A stretch of DNA of 5,702 nt from an uncultured Oscillospiraceae bacterium (GCA_934630555.1 CAKTXB010000133.1:1-5702); one strand, 5' to 3'; counted from the stretch's first letter, positions 1 through 5,564 are shown. Numbers and translations are program-made. The notes: generated from the letters alone by a model not told the origin.

Positions 1-73
1 AGCGGGTGACGAGGCTCGAACTCGCTACCTCCACCTTGGCAAGGTGGCGCTCTACCGGATGAGCTACACCCGC
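1..73 (-). tRNA. tRNA-Gly, anticodon GCC
   Basis: Read on the minus strand this folds as a complete cloverleaf body. The acceptor stem GCGGGTG pairs with CACCCGC and the discriminator base is U, usual for bacterial tRNA-Gly. The D stem is GCTC/GAGC, and the anticodon stem CCACC/GGTGG encloses the loop TTGCCAA with anticodon GCC. The T arm is GCGAG/CTCGT with one G-U pair around TTCGAGC. It is the last gene of the visible Val-Asp-Phe-Gly cluster. The window ends at the discriminator base, so an encoded CCA, further tRNAs and the operon terminator cannot be seen. Confidence 0.97.
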
Positions 74-131
74 ATAACGCGCGCCCAAAGGGGCGGCTAT
101 GCATAACGCTCGACGGAGCGGAATGGATATG
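74..131 (-). other. Phe-Gly tRNA spacer with two small hairpins
   Basis: This 58-nt spacer between tRNA-Phe and tRNA-Gly holds two short inverted repeats. One is CGCTC/GAGCG (107-111 and 116-120, 4-nt loop) and the other is CGCCC/GGGCG (82-86 and 91-95, 4-nt loop). The 9-mer GCATAACGC occurs twice on the plus strand, at 72-80 and 101-109. The first copy overlaps the mature 5' end of tRNA-Gly. These are probably processing structures in the precursor transcript; no gene is visible here. Confidence 0.5.
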
Positions 132-207
<76 letters not shown>

Positions 208-212
208 ATATC

Positions 213-234
213 GAGGCGAGTTTTCACTCGCCTC
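213..234 (-). other. Asp-Phe spacer stem-loop with GAAA tetraloop
   Basis: This is a perfect 9-bp inverted repeat in the tRNA operon spacer: GAGGCGAGT and ACTCGCCTC around four bases. In the transcript (minus strand) the loop reads GAAA, a stable GNRA tetraloop. No U-tract follows, so it is not an intrinsic terminator. A role as a processing or stabilising element between tRNA-Asp and tRNA-Phe is inferred. Confidence 0.65.
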
Positions 235-245
235 AACACACATTA

Positions 246-322
246 TGGCGACCCGGAACAGACTCGAACTGTCGACCTCCAGCGTGACAGGCTGGCGTGC
301 TAACCGACTGCACCACCGGGCC
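246..322 (-). tRNA. tRNA-Asp, anticodon GTC
   Basis: The minus strand folds with acceptor stem GGCCCGG/CCGGGTC (one G-U), discriminator G as expected for tRNA-Asp, and encoded CCA at 246-248. The D arm is GTGC/GCAC. The anticodon stem CCAGC/GCTGG holds the loop CTGTCAC, giving anticodon GTC. The T arm is ACAG/CTGT around TTCGAGT. Only 7 nt separate it from tRNA-Val upstream, so the two must be cut from a common precursor. Confidence 0.97.
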
Positions 323-329
323 AGATAAA

Positions 330-405
330 TGGTGGAAAGTACAGGGCTCGAACCTGTGACCCCTTGCTTGTAAGGCAAGTGCTCTCCCAGCTGAGCTAAC
401 CTTCC
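330..405 (-). tRNA. tRNA-Val, anticodon TAC
   Basis: The first tRNA of the operon. The minus strand gives acceptor GGAAGGT/ACTTTCC with one G-U, discriminator A and encoded CCA at 330-332. The D stem is GCTC/GAGC. The anticodon stem CTTGC/GCAAG encloses CTTACAA, giving anticodon TAC (valine). The T stem CAGG/CCTG flanks TTCGAGC. Its mature 5' end is about 30 nt downstream of the transcription start predicted from the promoter at 442-470. Confidence 0.97.
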
Positions 406-410
406 GTTTC

Positions 411-440
411 ACACCCGCCGCATATCTCAGCGACGGGTGT
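411..440 (-). promoter_or_regulatory. GC-rich dyad across the tRNA operon start point
   Basis: An 11-bp inverted repeat (411-421 with 430-440, one G-T pair, 8-nt loop) begins two bases after the -10 box of the tRNA promoter and ends six bases before tRNA-Val. The expected start point, about position 434-435, falls inside the upstream arm, so the RNA keeps only about half of the stem (GUCGC with GCGGC). The dyad could act on DNA as a protein site, or be a leader hairpin if transcription reads through from hslO. It has no U-tract. Confidence 0.45.
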
Positions 441-441
441 T

Positions 442-470
442 ATTATACAAAGCAGCCGGCCGTTTGTCAA
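442..470 (-). promoter_or_regulatory. Consensus sigma-A promoter of the tRNA operon
   Basis: On the minus strand, TTGACA (465-470) is followed after exactly 17 nt by TATAAT (442-447), a perfect match to the housekeeping consensus. Directly upstream lies an A/T tract (473-488, seven T, G, six A on the minus strand) in the place where UP elements bind the RNA polymerase alpha subunit. The stretch between the -10 box and the start is C-rich, which is often seen at stable-RNA promoters under stringent control. The predicted start is near 434-435. Confidence 0.92.
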
Positions 471-501
471 GCGTTTTTTCAAAAAAACTGCATGGCGATT
501 T

Positions 502-1392
502 TCAGACCAGCTTTTCCAGGATCTTTGCCACATCCTGCGGGGTAAAATCATATACCCGGTCACAGAACTGACAATCCACGTGCAGCGTTTCGCCGTCTGC
601 CACGACCTGCTCCAGATCGTCCTTGCCCAGGCTGACCAGCGTGGATTCCACGCGGGCACGGCTGCAATAGCAGCGGTATTCGATCGGCTGCATTTCCAGC
701 AGTTCTACTTCAAAGCCGTCCAGCACCTTTTCCAGCATTTGCGCGCCTGTCAGCCCCGCATCCAGCATGGCCGTGGCCGCGCCGGCGGCCTGAATGCCGG
801 CTTCCAGCCGGTCAATGATGTCATCCGGTGCGCCGGGCAGCAGCTGCAAAATATAGCCGCCTGCCGCACGCACGCTCTGGTCGGTATCCACCAGCACGCC
901 CAGCGCGCAGGCCGTTGCCGTCTGCTCGCTCTGCGCAAAATACTGCGTAATATCCTCGGCGATCTCACCGGACACCAGCTCGATGCTGCCGATATACGGC
1001 TCTTTCATGTGCAGATCGCGAATGACTGTGAGTGTGCCGTCTGTACCGACCGCTGTGCCCACATCCAGCTTGCCGCGGTATTTTTCAAGCAGACTGATCT
1101 GCGGGTTCTCCACCCAGCCGCGGACATTGCCTTCGGCATCCGAAACGGCCAGCAGCGTGCCCAGCGGCCCGCCGCCCTTGATTTGCAGTGTGATGGACCC
1201 GTCCTCCACTTTCTGCATATTGCCCATCATGGACGCGGCTGCCAGCAGCCGCCCCAGCGCAGCCGTAGCCGTGGGCAGCGTTTTGTGGATCTGCCGCGCG
1301 CGCTCTGTCAGATTTTTCGTTGTCACCGCGACGGCCTTGACAAAGCCGTCCTTTGTCATGACGCGTACCAGTTCATCGTGCATGGTCGTCAT
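502..1392 (-). CDS. hslO: Hsp33 family redox-regulated molecular chaperone
   Basis: Hsp33 is a cytoplasmic holdase that binds unfolding proteins when oxidation releases zinc from its C-terminal switch. The 296-residue protein has the normal family length. The N-terminal region includes TAALGRLLAAASMMG (residues 43-57), IKGGGPLG (71-78) and KLDVGTAVGTDGTLTV (108-123), all typical of the family. The C-terminal switch has the full zinc ligand set, CYC (Cys241, Cys243) and CQFC (Cys274, Cys277), with 30 residues between the pairs as in E. coli Hsp33. It is the last gene of the yerC-methyltransferase-hslO operon, and its ATG overlaps the upstream stop as ATGA. The AGGAG lies only about 2 nt before this ATG. 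An in-frame ATG at 1383, giving MHDELVRVM, matches family N-termini better and is a good alternative start. No clear terminator follows; the tRNA promoter lies just downstream. Confidence 0.96.
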   Translation of the reverse strand: MTTMHDELVRVMTKDGFVKAVAVTTKNLTERARQIHKTLPTATAALGRLLAAASMMGNMQKVEDGSITLQIKGGGPLGTLLAVSDAEGNVRGWVENPQISLLEKYRGKLDVGTAVGTDGTLTVIRDLHMKEPYIGSIELVSGEIAEDITQYFAQSEQTATACALGVLVDTDQSVRAAGGYILQLLPGAPDDIIDRLEAGIQAAGAATAMLDAGLTGAQMLEKVLDGFEVELLEMQPIEYRCYCSRARVESTLVSLGKDDLEQVVADGETLHVDCQFCDRVYDFTPQDVAKILEKLV

Positions 1393-2132
1393 TTCTCCTT
1401 TTTGGCGGCGAACCAGACGCGCTGTGCGCCCTCCTCCGGCGCGCGCAGCACCCGGTCGCCATAGATCTGTACGTCTGCAAAGCCCGCCGTGCGGAGATAG
1501 TCCTCCAGCTCCGGCAGCTCATAGGCATACTCCAGATGTTCTTCCGCGCTGCGCCGCCAGAGCGCACCGTCACGCTGGAAAATATCCATTCCATAGCGGC
1601 ACAGGCGTTTTCTTTCGGAAAATTCCGCGCGCCAAACGCAGTAGCTGTCCTCGTTTTCGTCCAGAAATACCTGTCCGTCAAGGCCGCGCAGCTTTTCCGG
1701 CGTGTTCACATCAAACACGAACAGTCCACCGGGCCGCAGCGCGTCATACACCCGCTGGAACGTGCGCGCGCAATCCTTGGCGCGCGTGAGATAGTTGATG
1801 CTGTCCAAACAGCAAACGACTGCGTCCACCGGCTGCGGCAGACGCAGATTCTGCATGGTCTGTAAGATCCAATACGGCGCGTTGTCCATATCGGCCGATT
1901 TGGCGCTGGCCTGCGTCAGCATCTGTTCGGCGCAGTCCGCCCCCAGCACGCGGCAGCCCTGTTTGGCCAACAGGATCGCCAGCGATCCCGTGCCGCAGGC
2001 AAGATCCAGCACCGTTTCAGGCGCGCAGTGATGGCGCTTACACAGGCGCAGAAAGAACTGCGCCATTTTTTCATAGGGCACATCCCACGTCAGGCCGTCA
2101 TAGCTGGCAGCAAGTGAACCATATGCCGTCAC
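1389..2132 (-). CDS. Class I SAM-dependent methyltransferase, substrate unknown
   Basis: A 247-residue Rossmann-fold methyltransferase. Motif I, VLDLACGTG (residues 41-49), is the glycine-rich SAM-binding loop. Asp66 in RVLGADCAEQML is in the place of the acidic residue that contacts the SAM ribose. VDAVVCCLDSINYL (102-115) fits the strand 4 region, and LRPGGLFVFDVNT (132-144) is the usual post-motif III strand. The family start (YxxLAxxYDxLxxDVPY) appears intact. The start is GTG at 2132; it overlaps the yerC stop as GTGA, and an AGGAGG lies at 2143-2148, inside yerC. Overlaps on both sides suggest translational coupling. The sequence gives no clear substrate: small-molecule, protein and RNA targets are all possible. 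A link to Hsp33 is suggested only by gene order. Confidence 0.9.
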   Translation of the reverse strand: MTAYGSLAASYDGLTWDVPYEKMAQFFLRLCKRHHCAPETVLDLACGTGSLAILLAKQGCRVLGADCAEQMLTQASAKSADMDNAPYWILQTMQNLRLPQPVDAVVCCLDSINYLTRAKDCARTFQRVYDALRPGGLFVFDVNTPEKLRGLDGQVFLDENEDSYCVWRAEFSERKRLCRYGMDIFQRDGALWRRSAEEHLEYAYELPELEDYLRTAGFADVQIYGDRVLRAPEEGAQRVWFAAKKEK

Positions 2133-2434
2133 GCCTCGTCGTCCTCCTGCTTCATGCGGGCAAAGATCTCGCGGTACGCATCCGTTCCGTAGTTCAGGCT
2201 GCGGTTCACGCGGCTGATGGTCGCGCTGCTGGCGCCCGTCTTTTCCAGAATATCATTATAGATGAGCCCTTCGTTCAGCAGCTTCGCCACCTCGTAGCGC
2301 TGCTCCATGGCCTTGAGCTCCGAAATGGTGCACAGGTCGGTAAAGAAATTATAGCATTCGTCCAGGTCACGCAGATGCAGGATCGCGCGGTACAGGTCGC
2401 TGTCCGGGTCGGAACGCTTGTTGCGGTTGTTCAA
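2129..2434 (-). CDS. yerC: YerC/YecD family TrpR-like DNA-binding protein
   Basis: A 101-residue protein of the Trp-repressor-like superfamily. The core LYRAILHLRDLDECYNFF (residues 14-31) and LCTISELKAMEQRYEVAKLL (34-53) lead into the helix-turn-helix, whose recognition part is TGASSATISRVNRSLNYG (66-83), the hallmark of the YerC family. The tail is acidic (EDDEA). The start is TTG at 2434, supported by a GGAGG (2442-2446) 7 nt upstream and by the absence of a suitable ATG. YerC proteins are presumed transcription regulators, but their effector and targets are poorly known; tryptophan binding should not be assumed. It leads the operon with the methyltransferase and hslO and is divergent from purA, so it could control either promoter in the shared intergenic region (inference). 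Confidence 0.93.
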   Translation of the reverse strand: MNNRNKRSDPDSDLYRAILHLRDLDECYNFFTDLCTISELKAMEQRYEVAKLLNEGLIYNDILEKTGASSATISRVNRSLNYGTDAYREIFARMKQEDDEA

Positions 2435-2492
2435 GAGTATTCCTCCGTTTCTGTTTTCAAAAAGAAATGTTTTTCCGTTTTTCGTGCTTTTT

Positions 2493-2516
2493 CACTTCAT
2501 AATTTTACACTTCATA
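2493..2516. repeat. 9-bp direct repeat at the yerC operon start point
   Basis: CACTTCATA occurs at 2493-2501 and again at 2508-2516 on the plus strand, with a 15-bp period and six A/T-rich bases between. On the minus strand the copies read TATGAAGTG. The upstream copy overlaps the last base of the proposed -10 box and the predicted start point (near 2509). The position suits a repressor half-site pair, but the sequence is AT-rich and chance repetition is possible. Confidence 0.4.
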
Positions 2517-2544
2517 TAGTAAAGGATTAAACCGAAAAAGTAAA
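2516..2544 (-). promoter_or_regulatory. Candidate promoter for yerC-methyltransferase-hslO
   Basis: On the minus strand, TTTACT (2539-2544) and TACTAT (2516-2521) are separated by exactly 17 nt. Each matches four of six consensus bases. A start near 2509 would give a leader of about 75 nt before the TTG codon. It is the best-spaced pair upstream of yerC, but the AT-rich region offers alternatives, including a perfect TATAAT at 2587-2592 without a good -35. Confidence 0.45.
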
Positions 2545-2610
2545 GAGGAAAAACGTCAGCTTACGCTTTTATTATTCATTTTGCTTATTATAACCATCAA
2601 TATTTTCTGT

Positions 2611-2639
2611 TTTACTTATGCTTTCGCATCCTGTATACT
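2611..2639 (+). promoter_or_regulatory. Candidate purA-purB promoter with internal dyad
   Basis: TTTACT (2611-2616) and TATACT (2634-2639) are 17 nt apart; the -10 matches five of six consensus bases. The predicted start is near 2646, giving a leader of about 93 nt. The spacer holds a short dyad, ATGC-TTTC-GCAT (2618-2629), centred between the two boxes. That is a classic place for a repressor to block RNA polymerase, so an operator is possible but unproven. Confidence 0.6.
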
Positions 2640-2645
2640 GTAATT

Positions 2646-2738
2646 GAATTGTGACGCGGACAGGCCGCGTAGGATCTCCGCCTGCCGGGAATCCTAGACT
2701 GACTTTTGAATCTGATCAAAACAAAGGAGAGCATCATT
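2646..2738 (+). promoter_or_regulatory. Structured 5' leader of purA, candidate cis-acting RNA
   Basis: Three hairpins can be drawn. A: ACGCGG/CCGCGT (2654-2659, 2665-2670) with loop ACAGG. B: AGGAT/ATCCT (2671-2675, 2691-2695), extended inside by UCC/GGA (2677-2679, 2688-2690) with one bulged C. C: TTTTGA/TCAAAA (2704-2709, 2716-2721), just before the ribosome binding site. The CAGG in loop A (2661-2664) is complementary to CCUG in loop B (2681-2684), so the two could form a kissing contact. No intrinsic terminator is evident, so if regulatory it would more likely act on translation or RNA stability. It does not match a riboswitch class I can name with confidence. Confidence 0.4.
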
Positions 2739-4013
2739 ATGAGTAACTGTGCTGTTGTGGGCATCAACTGGGGCGATGAAGGCAAGGGCCGTATGATCGA
2801 CCTCATCGCACGCGAATATGACATCGTCTGCCGTTATCAGGGCGGCAACAATGCCGGTCACACCGTTGTAAATGAATATGGCAAATTCGCCCTGCACCTC
2901 ATTCCGTCCGGCATTTTCCTGCCGAACGTTGTGAACGTGCTTGGCAATGGCGTCGTTATTGATCTGGAAAGCCTGTGGGGTGAGATCGAAACGCTGCGCA
3001 AAGCCGGCATTTCCATCACGCCGGAAAACTTCAAAATTTCGGAGCGCGCCACGATCGTTTTCCCCTACCACCGTGCGCTGGACGGTCTGGAAGAAGCGCG
3101 TCTGAAAGACAAGAAATATGGTTCGACTCTGCGCGGTATCGCGCCGGTCTACTCCGACAAGTATCAGAAGAAGACCGTAATGATGGGGGAACTCAAGTAT
3201 CCCGAATATCTGGCGCAGCGTCTGGACACGATCCTGGAGTGGAAGAACCTGACCATTCAGAATGTTTACGGCGCGGAGCCCTATAAGCTTGAGGATATGC
3301 TGGCCTGGTGCAAGGAGTTTGGCTCGAAGCTCGAGCCGTTCATCTGCGACACGTCCAAGTATCTCTACGAAGCCGAAAAGGCCGGCAAGAACATCATGTT
3401 TGAGGCCCAGCTCGGCGCGCTGCGCGACATCGACCTCGGCATCTTCCCCTACACGTCCTCCTCTTCCTCCAACGCCGGCTACGCCTGTGTCGGCGCCGGC
3501 ATCCCGGGCAGCCATGTGGACCGCACGCTCGGCATTGTGAAGGCCTATTCCACCTGCGTGGGCGAAGGCCCGTTCACGGCGGAATGGTTCGGTGAGGAAG
3601 CTGAGCAGCTGCGTGTTGCCGGCGGCGAATACGGCGCTGCCACCGGCCGTCCGCGCCGTGTTGGCCCCATTGACATCGTGGCCACCCGCTACGGCGTGCG
3701 CGTGCAGGGCGCAACGGAAGTCGCGCTCACCAAGCTGGACGTGCTGTCCTACATGAAGGAAATTCCCGTCTGCATCGAGTATGAGCTGGATGGCAAGCGC
3801 ACCGGCGACTTCCCGTTCACTGCTGCCGTAGCGCAGGCAAAGCCTGTCATGACCACGCTCCCCGGCTGGAACTGTGACATTTCCGGCGTGCGCAGGTATG
3901 AGGACCTTCCGCAGGCTGCACGCGACTATGTGGAGTTCATTGAAAAGAACATCGGCTGCCACATCCGCTACGTTTCCGTCGGCGCGGCGCGCGATGAGAT
4001 CATCTACCGCTGA
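2739..4013 (+). CDS. purA: Adenylosuccinate synthetase, clostridial-type
   Basis: This enzyme uses GTP to join aspartate to IMP, making adenylosuccinate, the first committed step from IMP to AMP, in the cytoplasm. The 424-residue protein is near full family length. WGDEGKG (11-17) carries the catalytic Asp13, and YQGGNNAGHT (33-42) carries the catalytic His41, at the same numbers as in E. coli. GGEYGAATGRPRRVG (295-309) is the late loop for substrate binding, and TKLDVLS (331-337) is the guanine-recognition motif. The start is ATG 2739 (MSNCAVVG), with AGGAG at 2725-2729, 9 nt upstream; an in-frame upstream start at 2706 would add 11 residues not seen in the family. The usual GIGPxYxxKxxR motif is altered to GIAPVYSDKYQKK (133-145), which I associate with a clostridial variant group. 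It is followed after 11 nt by purB. Confidence 0.97.
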   Translation: MSNCAVVGINWGDEGKGRMIDLIAREYDIVCRYQGGNNAGHTVVNEYGKFALHLIPSGIFLPNVVNVLGNGVVIDLESLWGEIETLRKAGISITPENFKISERATIVFPYHRALDGLEEARLKDKKYGSTLRGIAPVYSDKYQKKTVMMGELKYPEYLAQRLDTILEWKNLTIQNVYGAEPYKLEDMLAWCKEFGSKLEPFICDTSKYLYEAEKAGKNIMFEAQLGALRDIDLGIFPYTSSSSSNAGYACVGAGIPGSHVDRTLGIVKAYSTCVGEGPFTAEWFGEEAEQLRVAGGEYGAATGRPRRVGPIDIVATRYGVRVQGATEVALTKLDVLSYMKEIPVCIEYELDGKRTGDFPFTAAVAQAKPVMTTLPGWNCDISGVRRYEDLPQAARDYVEFIEKNIGCHIRYVSVGAARDEIIYR

Positions 4014-4024
4014 GGACTGTGCGC

Positions 4025-5440
4025 ATGAAGCCCACGTATGAAAGCCCGCTGGCTTCGCGCTACGCCTCCCGCCGGATGCTGCATCTGTTCTCCCCGGATA
4101 TGCGCTTTGAAACATGGCGCAGGCTTTGGGTGAGTCTGGCCCGGGCCCAGCACGCGCTGGGCCTGCCCGTGACACAGCAGCAGGTGGATGCGCTGGCCGC
4201 GCACGTCAGCCCCATCGACTATGATGTGGTATCTGCCAAGGAAAAGGAGATCCGGCATGATGTCATGGCGCATATCTACGCCTTTGGGCAGGACGCGCCA
4301 GAGGCCGCCGGCATCATTCATCTCGGCGCCACAAGCTGCTACGTCACTGACAACGCCGACCTGATCATCTACCGCGATGCACTGCGCTATCTGCGCAGCC
4401 AGCTGGCGCAGGTCATGCAGAATTTGTGTGATTTTGCCGACCGCCATGCCGCCACGCCGTGCCTTGGCTACACGCACTATCAGCCTGCGCAGCTCGTCAC
4501 GATCGGCAAGCGCGCCACGCTGTGGCTGCAGGATCTGATGCTCGATCTGGAAGAGCTGGACGACGTGATCGCCGCCATCCGCTTCCTCGGCTGCCGCGGC
4601 ACGACCGGTACGGAGGCCAGCTTCCTGGCTCTGTTTGACGGTGACACGGCCAAAATTGACGAAATGAATCGCCGGATCGCCGCTGACTTCGGCTTTGACC
4701 GGCTGTATGACGTCTGCGGTCAGACATATCCGCGCAAGCTCGACAGCCGCATTCTGGCTGTATTGTCCTCTATTGCGCAGAGCTGCTACCGCTTTGCAAA
4801 CGACATGCGGCTGCTGCAGCACGACCGGCAGGTGGAAGAACCGTTTGAACAGAAACAGGTCGGCTCGTCCGCTATGCCGTATAAGCGCAATCCCATGCGC
4901 TGCGAGCGCATCTGCTCGCTGGCACGCTATGTCATGGCTGACGCAGCGAACGCGCCCATGACCGCCTCCACGCAGTGGCTCGAGCGCACGCTCGACGATT
5001 CGGCCAACCGCCGCATTGCCCTGCCCGAAGGCTTTTTAGCGGTGGATGCCATTCTGCGCCTCATGCAGAACGTCACAGGCGGCCTGCACGTGAACGAAAA
5101 AATCGTGGAAAAGCTCGTGTGGGATTACCTGCCGTTCATTGCCACGGAAAATCTGCTCATGGCCGCTGTCCGCCGCGGCGGCGACCGGCAGCAGGTACAC
5201 GAGATCATCCGCGAAGCGTCCATGGAGGCCACGGCAAAAATGAAGAATGGTGAAAGCTGGGATCTCATTGCCGCGCTGGTTGCACACCCGGACTTTGGCC
5301 TGACGGCAGACGAGATCCGCGCTGAGCTCAAGCCCGCGCGCTACATTGGCCGCTGCCCGGAGCAGGTGGCTGCTTTCACGGCAAAATGCCGTGCCATGAC
5401 GAACGGCTGCACTGCGCAGGCGGAAGAGATCACCCTGTAA
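4025..5440 (+). CDS. purB: Adenylosuccinate lyase
   Basis: PurB splits fumarate from adenylosuccinate to give AMP, and from SAICAR to give AICAR earlier in purine synthesis. It works as a homotetramer of the fumarase/aspartase superfamily. The 471-residue protein is of the longer, human-like type. The start ESPLASRYAS (6-15) is typical. KEIRHDVMAH (74-83) holds one active-site histidine, His78; GYTHYQPAQ (148-156) holds the second, His151. The flexible signature loop is VGSSAMPYKRNP (279-290), with the catalytic serine probably Ser282. ATG at 4025 is chosen because GAGG at 4012-4015 lies 9 nt before it; a GTG at 4019, two codons upstream, would be only 3 nt away. The site overlaps the purA stop codon, so the pair is probably one transcript. 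All key residues are present. Confidence 0.97.
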   Translation: MKPTYESPLASRYASRRMLHLFSPDMRFETWRRLWVSLARAQHALGLPVTQQQVDALAAHVSPIDYDVVSAKEKEIRHDVMAHIYAFGQDAPEAAGIIHLGATSCYVTDNADLIIYRDALRYLRSQLAQVMQNLCDFADRHAATPCLGYTHYQPAQLVTIGKRATLWLQDLMLDLEELDDVIAAIRFLGCRGTTGTEASFLALFDGDTAKIDEMNRRIAADFGFDRLYDVCGQTYPRKLDSRILAVLSSIAQSCYRFANDMRLLQHDRQVEEPFEQKQVGSSAMPYKRNPMRCERICSLARYVMADAANAPMTASTQWLERTLDDSANRRIALPEGFLAVDAILRLMQNVTGGLHVNEKIVEKLVWDYLPFIATENLLMAAVRRGGDRQQVHEIIREASMEATAKMKNGESWDLIAALVAHPDFGLTADEIRAELKPARYIGRCPEQVAAFTAKCRAMTNGCTAQAEEITL

Positions 5441-5451
5441 AATACAGTGAA

Positions 5452-5482
5452 CAGGCTTCGCATCCTTTGGGTGCGAAGCCTG
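5452..5482. terminator. Long hairpin just after purB
   Basis: A 14-bp stem (5452-5465 with 5469-5482, one T-G pair) closes a three-base loop, starting 11 nt after the purB stop. The position suits a transcript 3' end or a stabilising stem. The bases that follow (CTGTGCGTGTC) are not a T-tract, so it is not a canonical intrinsic terminator. Its inner core, TTCGCA...TGCGAA, resembles the hairpin at 5545-5564. Confidence 0.5.
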
Positions 5483-5508
5483 CTGTGCGTGTCAGGAAAG
5501 TATTTTCA

Positions 5509-5524
5509 GCGGCGTACACGCCGC
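5509..5524. repeat. Short GC-rich palindrome
   Basis: GCGGCG (5509-5514) and CGCCGC (5519-5524) form a 6-bp stem around TACA. It lies between two larger hairpins whose cores resemble each other. The function is unknown. Confidence 0.4.
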
Positions 5525-5544
5525 CGAACATGATCCGGACCTTT

Positions 5545-5564
5545 TTCGCGCCTGCGGGCGCGAA
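5545..5564. repeat. Perfect 8-bp palindrome, TTCGCGCC arms
   Basis: TTCGCGCC (5545-5552) and GGCGCGAA (5557-5564) form a perfect stem with loop TGCG. A run of five T lies at its left side on the plus strand (5542-5546, overlapping the arm), so neither strand has a T-tract after the stem. The arm differs little from TTCGCATCC in the hairpin at 5452-5482, which suggests a repeated palindrome type. Confidence 0.5.

Larger units (their letters stand above)
2435..2738. other. Divergent intergenic region between yerC and purA
   Basis: About 304 bases separate the two divergent start codons. The central part (about 2450-2650) is much more AT-rich than the coding DNA around it. It holds a promoter candidate in each direction, a 9-bp direct repeat near the yerC start point, a 12-bp dyad inside the purA promoter, and three hairpins in the purA leader. 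A perfect minus-strand TATAAT also occurs at 2587-2592, but nothing at the right distance resembles a -35 box. No convincing short gene was seen here. Confidence 0.7.

Noticed and set aside
473..488. A/T-only inverted repeat as hslO terminator
   Set aside because: The stem would be a T-run pairing with an A-run with almost no loop and no GC-rich base. An UP element for the tRNA promoter fits its position better.
580..1464. 294-codon open frame on the plus strand opposite hslO
   Set aside because: It is a shadow of hslO, which has complete Hsp33 motifs. The shadow has no family features.
2646..2700. ZTP (pfl) riboswitch in the purA leader
   Set aside because: Only short pieces (GUGAC and CCGCCUG) resemble the class. 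The conserved GACUGGCG part and the GGGCA after CCGCCU are not present, so I do not call it.
2694..4175. 493-codon open frame on the minus strand opposite purA
   Set aside because: It is antisense to a clearly functional purA and the start of purB. Its low-complexity Ala/Val/Arg/His composition is typical of the mirror frame of a GC-rich gene, and it has no recognisable domain.
4004..4822. 272-codon open frame on the minus strand opposite purB
   Set aside because: It is a complementary-frame artefact of purB, whose active-site motifs are intact.
5430..5531. Small minus-strand frame (33 codons from ATG 5531) with an AAGG-like site upstream
   Set aside because: It consists largely of the palindromes after purB, overlaps the purB 3' end and has no clear composition of a real protein. 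Repeat or structured RNA explains the sequence better, though a small protein is not excluded.
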